Source of the DNA: Myxocyprinus asiaticus
Taxonomy: Eukaryota; Chordata; Actinopteri; Cypriniformes; Catostomidae
NCBI RefSeq assembly: GCF_019703515.2
Contig: NC_059351.1
Span: 20,180,001 to 20,244,000, forward strand
Reading direction: 5' to 3'
Length of the DNA stretch: 64,000 nucleotides
Positions 40,116 to 52,585 of the stretch are shown piece after piece. The translations under genes and the position numbers were made by a program. Below the pieces are notes generated by a model. The model was given only the letters and a program-made list of their open reading frames with translations, did no database searches and was not told the origin of the DNA. The number at the start of each line of letters is the position of its first letter. Positions within the stretch are counted from its first letter, which is position 1.

Positions 40116-40779
40116 CAGTGTGGGTGTGTGTGTGTTTGTGAGGACAGTGCAGAGTGCTTTGCTCTGTCACTTGGTTGTGCTGCTAAACGATATGTCAGAA
40201 AATCAATTAATTACTTTTAAGCAGCAGTTAACGGCATCCACACAATGTAGCCGCATTAATTATTAAAGAGGACGAAAGCCGAGTTATTTTGCCTCTCTCT
40301 CCCTTAACTAACCAGCCAGAACAGTACAGGCGAGAACAGACAGAAAAGCGGTGGATAACAAAGAGATGCAAATAAACAGAATGAAAAGACAGACGAAAAT
40401 CAGAAGGAGAAAAACAGTTTTACAGTGTTTGAATGCATCATGTTTGTCTGCACTTTAGCTTTAAGATAACATGCTATCATCACACACAGAGGGATTTTAG
40501 AGGGTCCATCCTGCCCCTTTAAGAGGAAACAACAGCACATGGAATGATCCCACTGTGAGTTTCAATCTACCCTCATCACAGCTCCCAAAGGCCTCATATA
40601 GTGTAACGAGAGATATGACTGGTGCACATTTAATGCGTTATACACACATAATAAATGAACCTTCACTCGCTCGACTACGAAATGCAAAGATTACTGTTAT
40701 TAGGAAAAGTGCCATGTTAATCATCAAATTATGTATAATAATTGCTTAACTACACATTTAAAAATGGTATATAAAAGCA

Positions 40780-40781
<2 letters not shown>

Positions 40782-40849
<68 letters not shown>
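40782..40849. repeat. (AT)n microsatellite
   Basis: A pure TA run of about 68 bp. Confidence 0.95.
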
Positions 40850-40850
<1 letters not shown>

Positions 40851-41200
40851 AATACTGTGTGTTTACTTCCTATCAGAATTACTGTAAATACAAGATGACA
40901 ATTTGGAAATTATTCTCGGAACTGTTCACATCCTCGGACTGAGAAATAATTTGTTTCTATGGCAACACTCATTACACCAAACAGATCATTGTGTGGCTTT
41001 GTTGTTGATAACGGCAAAATATTTAATTAGTACATTAATTTATTAAATCACCTCTATATGTTCTTACAAAATGTTTAAGAATAAAGAAAGTGCTCCAGAT
41101 AACAATGGCTACAATAAAACAGCATATCAAATAGAAATAAGCACTGCCATGTTGGTTGTTTTTGCAAAATGTTGCAACTGTCAAGTAATTCTGACATGGT

Positions 41201-42384
41201 GTGAACGCTAGTGTTGTCACCATGCAATAATAATATCTTACGATACTATACCAGCTAAAGTATCACGATACCAAGTAGTATCACGATACCACATGATAGT
41301 GTGTTAATTCTTAACGCAATTTGTCATAGCAAATTGTGGTTCTTAGAAACCATTGCACTTGTTGCTCTGGAAGTGGTGAAAATAACTGATGGATGAAAAG
41401 GGAGAAGGCTCAAATGGACTAACTTGTTACCTAATAGATTCTTAGTTGGACATAAAAAAATAAATAATAAAAATAAAAACATTGCCACATCAATACAGCC
41501 AGTTTAAACTGCAATGGCTTTAAACTTTTGTTCCATTATTTCTGTGGTTATTGAAATGTTGGTAACTAAGTAACATAAAAATTAAGATACTGTAACGTTG
41601 AAAAGACAGCTGATTCATTATTAAAAACCACTTCCGCCCCACTCTCCTGGTAAACAGCAAAGCGAATGCAGATTACACACAAACTGGTTTGATCGCACGT
41701 ACGCCTCAGGGACATGATCAAATCAATCTAATCGTAGTAATGGAGAATATGGATTTAAATAACATTTGCAGAGTGAGAAGCTTTTTAAAAAACACAATTC
41801 AAAAATTATTTTGGGTTTTGCCTGATGAACACCCATCTGCCTTGAATGTCTACAGGGATTTCAAGTCAAAGGGGGAAACACCAGTAACCTTATTAAGCAC
41901 CTTCGGACACATCCCACTGCTTTTGTAAAATACACACGGGTTAGTGCCACTTCATTTAACCTAATGCTTTATCTTATCATTTACAGATTTACCGTTTCTC
42001 TGAAAAATAGAATGTTGCACTTGTTTAATTTTTCCAAATTAACATGCTGGGATTATGGGAAAACCACAAATTGAAAAATAAACAAAACCATATAAGGGGC
42101 AAATTCTAAACAGCATTTTGCACTCTTAAATGTGAAGGGGACTCAACTCGAAAATACTACATTTTTAATGTTATTGCAGACATAGGTCTGTTTCAAATGA
42201 GGGGTTTAGCGAAAATAATATTTACTACCGCACATACAACATAACTTATGATACTACCATATTGATGGTACAACCGTATTGATGCACTACCATTTAAAAA
42301 ATACAGTGGCACTGCCAGTATTTTGAAGCTTTAATATCGCGATGCGACCGTAGCACCGATGTACCGTGCATCCCCAGTGAACGC
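41201..42384. mobile_element. hAT element with 8-bp target duplication
   Basis: 'gtgaacgc' is repeated perfectly at 41201-41208 and 42377-42384. The element (41209-42376, 1168 bp) begins TAGTGTTGTCACCATGCA and ends 'gatgtaccgtgcatcccca', whose complement starts TGGGGATGCACGG. The inner sequence has 'tatcacgatacc' and 'atatcgcgatgcgaccg' words. A small open frame at 41689-41928 has no recognised similarity. Confidence 0.75.
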
Positions 42385-42406
42385 ACCAATATTATATTAT
42401 AAAACA

Positions 42407-43269
42407 GTTCCAACTAGGACTGAAAGCTTTGGACAAAAAGTCATATTGCGATTATTTTGAAAATAATCTATAATATTTTGTGATTTGAACTGCGATATGA
42501 TAAACAAAAAACTTGTAAGTGATTAATTTTCACCAAAATGTGTTAATGTTCTATGCATGTTCTAAGACTTTTCTAGAGGCCACTCTTTGAGGGTTCACAC
42601 TTGAGTCCACTTAAAATGAACCAAACTCTGACCTGTTCACTGTGTATCTGTTTTTGTCCATTGTGTGATAGGGTCTCAGCCCACTATTCATCATCATCAT
42701 CATCAGTGTTATTTTTATACAATAGTTATATATTTCTGTAATAAAACCTTAACATGCATGGGGCATTGCCATGGGATTCACCAAAGAGTTCCAAACCGTC
42801 AAGCTTTTATTTTGTCGACATCTCCATGAAGGTGTGTAGCTAAATTCAGAACAGCTGTTTAATTCACTCCTTATTTTAACATTTCTCCTGCTGTGTCCAC
42901 AAATACCCAGTGCTGTGGGGTGTATTTTGTATTTGTATATTAACTTGTAGCGGACAAGCTTATTTGGAAGTAGGCAATGGTGAAATTAAAGTGGATCTGG
43001 AGCACTTTAAAAATGATGCGCTCAGCACACGAAAGCAGACGGAACCAAATTCAAAGCACATCTGTAACACTGAACATGAGTTGTGGATCACAGAATTGCT
43101 CTGAAAACACTGTAATAATGCTCGAACACAAGCAGCGCACATAAACTTTGAAGCAAACAGACAATTTCTTTATTTAATTAAATCACAGCCCTTTGTGATT
43201 AAATAATCACACAAGGCCATATTGTGATTTCAATTTTATTTCGCATAATTGTGCAGCCCTAGTTCCAAC
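42407..43269. mobile_element. hAT element with 8-bp target duplication
   Basis: 'gttccaac' is repeated perfectly at 42407-42414 and 43262-43269. The element (42415-43261, 847 bp) begins TAGGACTGAAAGC and ends 'cataattgtgcagcccta' (complement TAGGGCTGCACAATTATG), a common fish hAT end. It starts 22 bp after the previous element's duplication. No transposase. Confidence 0.85.
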
Positions 43270-43404
43270 TCTAAAATCTGATTGGATGAGTCGCATTCAC
43301 AGCTGTTACCAAAATACCATGTTTTTATTTTTCACTTAATGATATAGAAAGGAGGCTTTTTAGCACAAGAGATTCATATTAGGTGTGCAATTGATGCAAC
43401 CTGG

Positions 43405-44722
43405 TCTCATCAGCAAGCAGCCATTTCACCTTGTAGCTCTAGACTGGTTACCCACTGAAGCTAAGCAGGGTTGAGTCTGGCTAGTACCTGGATGGGAGTG
43501 CTCCTGGGGAAACTAAGGTTGCTGCTCGAAGAGGTATTAGGGAAGCCAGCAAGGGGTGCTCATCCTGTGGTCTGTGTGGGTCCTAATGCCCCAGTGTTGT
43601 GACAGGACCACTATACAGTAAAAAGGCATTATCTTTCAGATGAGATGTTAAACTGAGGCCCTGACTCTCTGTGGTCATTAAAAATCCCACTACTTGAAAA
43701 GAGTATGGTTGTAACCCCAGTGTCCTGGCCAAATTCTCCCCATTGGCCCTTATCAAGCATGGCCTTGTAATAATCCCTATCCATTAATTGGCCAACCTGG
43801 TCTCATAGAATGAATGTTACTCTATAAAAATTTTTGCAAACTGACTTGTACGTGCCACTTTCTACATTTCGCTGCAGTTTTCTGGTGAAATTAACACCTG
43901 TGTTTTAATCATTGTCACACAAATCATGAGTACAATTGCTGATTTTAGATTTTTCACTCTGTTACTCACTCCCTGCTATGTTATTAAAACACTTTTACTT
44001 TGACACATGACTTGAAAAACAAAACATTTAAACACTTGTTTTACAGACCCACCTACATATACACACTTATTCCTATGTCTTTAGCTTGCTTGGTAGCTAA
44101 ACTGATAGAGTGTTGGACTTTCAACTTGACAGCTGTAAAATACATAAAAGTGAAAGTGGCATAGAAGCAACACAAAATGACGTGGTTGCTTCAGTTAATG
44201 TATGTTTTCTTGTTTATTATTTTGAATTTGCATTTTAAAACACTATCGGTTAGGGTTAGGTGTTGGTTAAGGGTAAGGATGTCTGTTTTGTTAAACTTTC
44301 ATTTATCTTATCAGACACTATTGGTTAGGTTTAGGGTAAAGTTTTAGGTTAGGGAGGTACGTTTCAATTATTAAAACTGCCATCTAAAATTCACCTTAAA
44401 AACCTTGTCTGATTACAACCTCATTTCGCTCGGTTTTGTCACCCCCCACTGGACATTTCACTTGAAAACTGCAGCCAAATGTGTAATGAAGCACAGTATT
44501 TCTGTTTTTGCAAAAACGTTGTAATGCTCACGTAAATTTAATGAGACCAGGCTGTAATTGGCTGTATCACTCTACTCTCTCCTCTCCACCAACAGCTGGT
44601 GTGTGGTGAGCATACTGGTGTACTATGACATCATGCAGGTGGATGCTGCACACTGGTGTTGGTTGAGGAGAACCCCCTGTTCACTATGTAAAGCACTTTG
44701 AGTGTAGTATCAGAAAAAGCTC
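43405..44722 (+). mobile_element. 5S-rRNA-derived SINE (SINE3-type), split by a DNA transposon
   Basis: The head 'gaagctaagcagggttgagt' continuing 'ctggctagtacctggatggg' matches the internal promoter part (A box, intermediate element, C box) of vertebrate 5S rRNA. The body continues through 'gatgagatgttaaactgagg' and ends with a LINE-like tail 'tgtaaagcactttgagtgta' then 'gctctatataaatgtaa' and a CATT-repeat. It is interrupted at 43793-44554. It is too diverged and altered to be a working 5S gene. Confidence 0.85.
43785..44562. mobile_element. TIR element with 8-bp target duplication nested in the 5S SINE
   Basis: SINE sequence 'taattggc' is duplicated at 43785-43792 and 44555-44562. The inserted element (43793-44554, 762 bp) starts CAACCTGGTCTCATAGAATG and ends 'aatttaatgagaccaggctg', an inverted repeat of about 14-20 bp. 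The 8-bp duplication fits hAT (or another 8-bp superfamily). The interior has 'tagggttaggtgttggttaa'. A fragment of the same family lies near 52586. Confidence 0.85.
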
Positions 44723-46212
44723 TATATAAATGTAACACTCATTCATTCATTCAGTCATTCGTTCATAGAACTGTCTGTACATTCTGATGTGACTTTCTGA
44801 TGGTGTAAGGCACAGACTAACACAGCCTCTTTTAATCGTATACGTTGGTGTTAATTGATACAGATCCAGACATCAGGGTTTAGTCTGGATTAGTACTATG
44901 TGAGTGTATTTTGGTCCAGGCCAGAGGGTCATGAGTTTACAGTGAATTATTCAGAAGCCCTTCAGTTCAGTAGAGACTCACGATGAGCACTTCCTGTGAA
45001 AAGACTCATTGATTTTCTGGCACACATGATTAGGGTGTGGTGGCAGTATGACGAGATGAAAGAAAGAGGGAGAAGACAGACGCAGAAATAAAACACTGAA
45101 TTTTTCAGTCTTTCGACACTAATACGTGAGTTTATGATGTCAGAGATGTCAAGACATTTACTAAACTCAACCATTTCAAGGATAAACGGACATCAGAGAA
45201 GAAATTTTTGCACCAAATAATTTTGGGATGCTTCTAACTTTATCTAATTTTGTGCCTAGCACTGCCTTCAAGTTGAGGGTGACGTCACTAATACAGCGAC
45301 GATCCAGTCACATCTCTGATGGCTTTTGGTGGTTTTTAGTATCCTTTAAGAATTTGATGTTTAGGTGTGTGATTGGATGCGATTCTTGGTCTGGTTTGGC
45401 CTGCTGCTGCCTGGAGCAGTGTGTGTGGGAGGGGGCTGAGAGACGACTCAAGATCTGCCTCGGGCACTATTTAGTGCAGTATGAATGGATGAGTAGACTT
45501 AGCTGAACTGAAGATAAAACACACACACACACACACACAAACACACACTCTATTTCACATACATGCTTGTATGTGTGACTTATACAATGACTTTCAGCAT
45601 GGTTAACATTTGTAAAGGGAACCTCTATAGGTAATTTTTGAGGCGCAATCCGTTGTGGTTCATTTCAGACAACCAAAATTGTTGTTTGCTGCTTTGTTTG
45701 CCACAGGTCATCTTAAAGGTGAAAAGTCTATATATTATTTTAAAATACTCTTATCACAGCGTAATACACAGAGAAAACATATTGGTTACTGATGTAACCT
45801 CTGTTCCCTGTCTGTCACTCACTCGACGTTGTGTCAATGAAGTGACACTAGGGGTTCAATCTTGAGAGCCGCAATCACCTTTGCTTAAAATAGAAAAGGC
45901 CAATGAAAATTGGCGAGTGGAATTTGCATGCCAATCTCCGCCCCGGACATACGGGTATAAAAGGAGATGGCGTGCATCACTCATTCAGATTTATGCTGAG
46001 GAGCCGATAAAGAGTCCCGGCCATGTCAGCGGCCAGTTCAGTGTCGCGGCAGGAGGGACACAACGTCTCGTTCCCTCCATCAGGGAACAGAGGTTACATC
46101 AGTAACCAAGATGTTCCCTGTCTGTCACTCATTCGACGTTGTGTTGATGTAGTGACACGAGGGGTTCCTATAGGAAATGCCACAGGCGCTGAACCATGTC
46201 ACGAGGCACGTG

Positions 46213-47198
46213 TCACTGAAGGTCTTCAGGCAGGTCAGCACTGACTGAGCACGTTTGGTCGTAAGACGTGCTCTGAGAGTGACCGAGTCCAACTCCATAC
46301 CGAGAAAAGAGATGCTCTACACAGGGGAGACTTGCTCTTCTCCCAGTTGACCTGAAGCCTGAGTCGGTCAAGGTGCTGAAGCACAAGATCCCTGTGTGCA
46401 CACAATAGATCTCTCGAGTGAGCTAGGATTAGCCAGTCATCGAGATAATTGAGAATGCGTATGCCCTTTTCCCTAAGCGGGGTCAGGGTAGCCTCTGCGA
46501 CCTTGGTAAGACATGAGGGGACAGGGACAGATTGAAGGGGAGGACCTTGTACTGGTATGCTCGTCCCTCAAAAGCAAACCAAAGAAAGGGTCTGTGTCGA
46601 GGAAGGATCGATACGTGAAAGTACGCGTCCTTCAGGTCAATGGCCATGAACCAATCCTGATGTTGTACTGACGCCAGGATGCGCTTCTGCATTAACATCC
46701 TGAATGGAAGCCTGTGTAAAAATTGTTCAGGGCACGCAGGTCCAAGATTGGGCGTGACCCTCCCCCTCTCTTGGGCACGATAAAATAAGGGCTGTAGAAG
46801 CCCTTGCGCAACTTGGCTATCGGGACGAGCTCTATTGCTCCCTTCGCCAGAAGGGTGGCAACTTCCGCCTGAAGGACGGAGGCACCCTCACCCTGCACCA
46901 TATTGGAGAGGATGCCACTGAACCAGGGTGGGCGTCTGGCGAACTGGATCGCGTAGCCGAGGCGAATCATCCTGATGAGCCACCGTGAGGGGCTGGAGAG
47001 CTCTAACCAGGCCTCCAGCCTCCGTGGCAGCGGCACCAGGGGGACGACTGGACTTACCGTGCAAGGGCAGGGCGGTTCGTGGCAAGGCAGAGCAGGCGCC
47101 CCACCTGGAAGACAGCCCAGGGGGGGACGTGCTGCTCCGCAAGTCCACAATGGTTGCCGGTGACTGGGGCGGGCGAGCAGCCCCAGAGACCAGCACAC
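46213..47198 (-). pseudogene. DIRS reverse transcriptase, frame-broken
   Basis: The fingers region reads SPYFIVPKRGGGSRPILDLR followed by ALNNF. After a frame change at a T-run near 46710, the palm motif A follows as WFMAIDLKDAYFHVSI, then FAFEGRAYQYKVLPFNLSLS, where the family normally has FGLSLSP. Later pieces resembling LRLQVNWEKSKS appear near 46370-46330 in another frame. The YxDD box is not clearly present. The RNase H and methylase parts are lost, and the protein cannot be made in one frame. Confidence 0.8.
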
Positions 47199-48359
47199 TT
47201 ACCTGTTCGCCGGCTGTCTCTCGACGGAGAATGAGGGAACGGGAAGTACTCGCGTTCGCCTGATTGACCCTCCGATGCCACGCGCCGTGACCTTCATCGC
47301 ACGTAAGGCGAGGTCGGTCACAGTGCGCCGTTTCTGCATCAGCCCTGGGTCAGTCCTACCCTCTTGCAGGTTTTTTAGCGCCTTGGCCTGGTGGAGCTGC
47401 AGGATGGCCATGGAGTGCAGGGCAGAAGCGGCCTGACCCGCGGCCTTGTAAGCCTTCATCATTAAAGAGGAAGAGAACTTACAGGCCTTGGAAGGGAGCC
47501 TTGGTCAGTCGCGCTAGGTGGCTGCGCCCTGCGGGCATAAATGCACCACTACGGCGTGCTCTACCTGGGGAAGCTTGACATATCCCTTAGCCGCTCCGCC
47601 GTCAAGGGTAGTCAGAGTGGACAAGCCCATGAAGTGTGTACGGGCAGTAAAAGGTGCCTTCCACGACTACGTTAGCTCCTTGTGCACTTCCGGGAAGAAA
47701 GGCACCGGGCCCAGAAACCAATCATTCAGCTGCGAGTGCTAAGGGCAGGGTGGAGGGTTCCACTTCAGCCCTATGTTCACAGCCGCCCGGGCAAGCACGG
47801 CTGCCATCTCAGTGTCCGACTCATCCTGTGCTCTACCTCCCATGGGCGGGAGCTCAGAAGATTCGTCTGCTTCCGATAGCAGAAGCCCACCCTCCGATGC
47901 CACGACCAAAAGCTCATCCTCGTCGCGAGCTGCAAACGACACATTAAACCCGCTGTGAGGCAGACCGCCTGCATCACTCGACAGCTCGTCCGGACAGAAC
48001 GAGCGTGCTGGGGGATGGGAGGTTTGCAGGGGCTGAGCCAGCGGAAACGCTCCCATGTCCACATCCAGATTGCCCGCGGTGCTTGCCGACCCAGCCGGCT
48101 GAGCATCAGCCCAGGACGGACTGGGTTGGGGAGCAGCCGCGGTGGCTCCTTGCTTCATGAAGAAGGAAGTGAGCCGCGACCGCAACGTTCTCATGGACAT
48201 GTTCTCGCAATGAGAACATAACCCTTCCACGAAAGCCACCTCGGTGTGCTGGCACCCCAGACACTCGAGGCAGATTTCATGGGTATCCGAAGAGGAGAGA
48301 TAACGGCCACATCCAGTAGCACAAACGAGGAAGGACATCTTTAAAAAGACACCAAGCAT
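47199..48359 (-). pseudogene. DIRS gag-like ORF1, broken
   Basis: The zinc-binding head CATGCGRYLSSSDTHEICLE, then CLGCQHTEVAFVEGLCSHCE, is followed by an acidic, Ser-rich middle. The later AYKAAGQAASALHSMAILQL segment (47462-47199) lies in a separate frame. The same two landmarks occur in the copy at 16.3-17.0 kb, which supports a shared origin. Confidence 0.75.
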
Positions 48360-48994
48360 TTGCGAGAGCTCTTTTAGAAGGAAATATACTCTTTCTAATA
48401 TACTCTTTTAGCACCTGCAGACTCAGGCTGCCAAAGCACCCAGGGGAAACACAGCACTCAACCGTGTGAGGGTGACTGCTGATATGCGCCATAAGAATCC
48501 AGCAACGTAGCAAAGAGTGAGAGGACGAACACACATGCATTCGGCTCTGAAGAGAAAATCTGAATGAGTGATGCACGCCATCTCCTTTTATACCCGTATG
48601 TCAGGGGCGGAGAGTGGCATGCAAATTCCACACGCCAATTTTCATTGGCCTTTTCTATTTTAAGCAAAGTTGATTGCGGCTCTCAATATCGAACCCCTAG
48701 TGTCACTACATCGACACAACGTCGAGTAAACTATAAGTAAGCCATTCATAGGTTGATTTTCCTCGAAAAATTAAACACTGTGGAAAACACTTTGAGAAAA
48801 CCAAACATTGGCTCAACCAATAGTGTTAGTTTGGAGGTGGAACTCTCTGTTTGATCGACCAATGGAACACAGGGGGAGTTTTCTGTAATCGGTTTGAAAA
48901 CAGTAATTATTTTTACAATTCCGTATGGTGGCAATATAGTTGCACAAAACATCACACTTCAGCTTTAATTAAACAAAATTTTAGGGATATACTG

Positions 48995-49477
48995 TAGGGG
49001 AAGATGGGGGAAGACACCCTCCTTGACCATAGATGGCACTAAATCTCATCTAAGCACCTTTATTGAATGGCTGAGCTCCTCTTAATCTTGATATTTCTGA
49101 ATATCAGCATCTGTTAGATTTATTCCATCCGAACATCTTTGACATTCTGTTTTTTCGTACATTAAATTTTTATGTCTATTTGTTAATGTGGGATATGTGG
49201 ACACAGTAATGTATTTAGATTTTTCAAGTAAAACATATTGTGGCAGAAGGTTGTTTCTGGTGTCATCTTGCCTCAGTAGTGGGGTAAAATGGCCCTTTTT
49301 CATAATTTATTTTATTTTGTGCTATAATTTATCAAACATTTCTATTTATTTCCCTTGATAATATATTGGATGATGCATCATCATCCAGTACATGCTAAAT
49401 GTATGTCTATATATGATACAATATAAAAGTAAATGAACCTTGTTCTTAAGGGAGGCATCTTACCCCATCTTCCCCTA
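48995..49477. mobile_element. Small TIR element with TA target site
   Basis: 'ta' precedes GGGGAAGATGGGGGAAGAC (48997), and 'gcatcttaccccatcttccc' ends at 49475 followed by 'ta'. The inverted repeat is about 20 bp with few mismatches. The element is 479 bp with no coding capacity. A TA duplication suggests a Tc1/mariner-like or related mobiliser. Confidence 0.65.
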
Positions 49478-50730
49478 TAAATCTATAATAAAGTGCTAAA
49501 TATTTACATATTTGTGTTTTATCAATACAGATACTAATGAAACATGTTAATGTTACCTTCTTAGGCGTACTCAACTTCTGTTCTGTTGAAATTACACAAC
49601 AGAAAAAGTGGAAAAAGATTACTCAAGTCAAACTTTTGCAGTTACCGAAACATTATCTGAAAACGATGTTGAAAGTTCCTATTGTAATATTTAGAATTAA
49701 AACTCTTCAGTACATGCTCCATTTAAGAGTATTTATTTAAGCCAACCCCTCATAAATCGCACTTCTTGCTCAGGCGTGCATGCATATGCGCATATTGGGT
49801 CTGGAATCAGCGCTATATTCTAAATGGAATGATGACTTTTAGAATTATGCCATTATTAATGATTGTATTAACCATAAAGCAACAGAGACAATTAGATTCA
49901 TTTAATTTCCCCTTAAAATTAGCTCGAGTTAGGGGTTCCAGTAATACACCCACATCCCAGCAATATCGATGTTTATAATTTAGCAGATTCCAGTAAAACT
50001 ACTCAAAAATGGATTTTACTTGCACACACTGACTCCATATTTCAATATCTAACAAAATGCATCATGCAATCATTTTCAAATACAGCACTATTAACCTTGA
50101 ACTCAGTCCAAGATGCTTTTCTCTTTCCATCTGCTTTATGCTCAATGAAAAGCAAATATAATGACATTTACAAGACATTATTTAAAAAAGCACTGAGCAA
50201 AACCGAAGTTCAAAGAGGACTTTTTTAAACTTAAGGGCAGATCTTCAGAATCAGGCTGTAACTGTGACAGGTCGTAGCCAGAGATGAGCTGCAGCCTTGG
50301 GCGCAGGAACATGAGGATGTGGGAGTGTTGAGAGCCGGAGATGCGTAAGGAAATGAGATGCAGCAGTTGAATGATAACAGAAACGGACCAGAAACGCAAG
50401 TCATATTGAAAGATGAGGCTTAAAGGAGTAGTTATTCCAAAAATTTAAATTCGGTAATCATTTACATGCCCTCACTTTTATAACACTAATGATGGTTTTG
50501 TGAAGTCTGATGGGGTCATGAGCAAGAAAATGTCCACTTTAAAATTCTCTACAGAAATCAGTAGTACAAAAAGCATACAGTCCAGGACTCTGCAATAACA
50601 TTTAAGGTGTTCAAATTTTAAGCAGAAACTGTGATATATAAGTGATATATAATTTTTTTCGATGGAAACGCGCATGATGGGAGATGACACACTGTGATCT
50701 GTGATTAAAGCAGCTAAATTAATGGTACAA

Positions 50731-51760
50731 TTAAAGGAATACAGTATTCTGGGTTCAATAGAAGTTTAACTCAATCGACAGCATTTGTGGCATAATGTTG
50801 ATAACCACAAAAAATTATTTCCACTTGTCCCTCCTTTTCTTTAAAAAAAAAGCAAAAATCATGGTTCCAGTGAGGCACTTATAGTGGGGCCAATCCGTAA
50901 ATGTTAAAATACTCACCGTTTCAAAAGTATAGCCACAAGACGTAAACAATATGCATGTTAACATGACTTTAGTGGGATAAAATCACTAACTAACCTTTTC
51001 TGTGTAAAGTTATATCCAATTTTACAACTTTGTTGCCATGACGGCTGAACACCATAAACCCCAAAAGCCTAAAATGACCGTAAAAACAATTTAAACAACA
51101 AATAATGCACAAGTTTTAACAGGAAAAGAAGTTAATTGAAATGCAAAACATTACAAGCTTCACATTTCTCCATTTAAAGGAATATTCAGGGTTCAATACA
51201 AGTTAAGCTCAATCAACAGCATTTGTGGCTCTTGCATTAATTCTTCTGTTATAACTTTATAACTGTTATGACGACTTAATGCCATAAACCCTAAAACCCT
51301 AAAATGATTGTAAAAATTACAATTTAAACAACTTTACAACTCAAATAACATACAAGTTATAACAGAAGAATTAATGTAAGAGCCACAAATGCTGTTGATT
51401 GAGCTTAACTTGTATTAAACCCTGAATATTCTTTTAAATGCAGAAATGTGAAGCTTGTAATTTTATAATTGTAATTTTTTGCATTTCAATTAACTTCTTT
51501 TTCTGTTAAAAATTGTGCATTATTTGTTGTTTAAATTGTTTTTACAGTTGTTTTAGGGTTTTTGGGTGTTAAGTCGTCATGGCAGCGAAGTTGTAAAATT
51601 GGATATAACCACACAGAATAGGTTTGTTAGTGGTTTTATCACACTAAAATCATATAAACATGCATATTGTTTACATCTTGTGGCTATACTTTTGAAAGTT
51701 TACGGATTGGCCCCTTTCACTTCCACTTTCATTGCTAAACCATCAAATGTTTTAACACTG
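50731..51760. mobile_element. Palindromic TTAA-type MITE containing a second copy of its own family
   Basis: The outer left arm ('ttaaaggaatacagtattct', 'ggccaatccgtaaatgttaa', 'agtatagccacaagacgtaa') is complemented by the right arm ('catcttgtggctatactttt', 'gtttacggattggcccc'). In the centre, 51174-51437 is a complete small palindrome with ends 'ttaaaggaatattcagggtt' and 'aaccctgaatattcttttaa' and the same 'ctcaatc(a/g)acagcatttgtgg' sub-terminal sequence as the outer left end. Confidence 0.75.
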
Positions 51761-52585
51761 GGGTCTTGAGTTTCAAGTTACACCACTGATTCCAGTACAG
51801 CTAATTCAACTAATGTGTGATTAAAAATTTGATAGCGTTACTTGTGATTTTAATTGCTTCTTGGCCAATACTGCGTCCAGGTCTTCGCACTAAATAAATG
51901 ATAACAGACAGCATATTCTTCAGATGCTCCACTTGTGAACACTCTTACTCATAGTTAAAATACGCATTTACTCATGTGACATCTGTCGCAAAATGAATCA
52001 TGCAGACACGACTTAAAGCACTATTGTTCAGTGCAACATACAGCCTCTAATTAAAACAAACTGATCCAGTCTTTCACAGCAGACATGGTTTCCTTGTTAA
52101 CGCTCTTTGAAGTTGAAATTAATACATTTAAAATCTGAGCCCAGGGATTCACCTACAAATTGAGCTCAAACAAACTGTGTCACCTCTGTGGTGTTGTTGT
52201 GTTTTGGGTAGCCTGTGATTATGTAAAAGTGGACCGCAGTCCCACTATGCCATACAGCACAGCTTTGTTTGAGGCGGGCTCTATTTGAGGCCTGATCTGC
52301 GCTAGTGGTTTAGGCTGGATGAGTTGTGGTCAGTAAAGCAGATGGCTCTTTAGACAGTGACTCAAAGCTCAGACCTCAAACACACAACAAAAGAACACAC
52401 ACTCCTGCCAGACAACTGGTCTCTCACTGTCCAACAGCACAAATCAAATACAACACATTTAGTTTAAACACATGCTAGAGAAGAAACTAACATGAAAGGC
52501 AATTCATAACCCATTTTACTTCATAATCATAGGTATTTCTGTGTGAAACAGGATATTCAAGAAAAAATATAGGACAGGAATTTTA

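Larger units (their letters stand above)
45788..48728 (-). mobile_element. DIRS1-type retrotransposon, internally deleted (keeps gag and RT)
   Basis: Inverted terminal repeats (about 45823-46005 and 48540-48725) share 'gacactaggggttcaat', 'ggccaatgaaaattggcg' and the TATA-containing 'catacgggtataaaaggaga'. The region 46065-46160 repeats both ends like an internal complementary region. Minus-strand remnants are gag and then reverse transcriptase. The tyrosine recombinase, present in the 14.2-17.4 kb copy, is missing here. The two copies belong to slightly different subfamilies, judging from their terminal repeats. Confidence 0.85.

Noticed and set aside
43440..43540. A 5S rRNA gene
   Set aside because: Only the internal promoter part resembles 5S rRNA; the rest is SINE body with substitutions.
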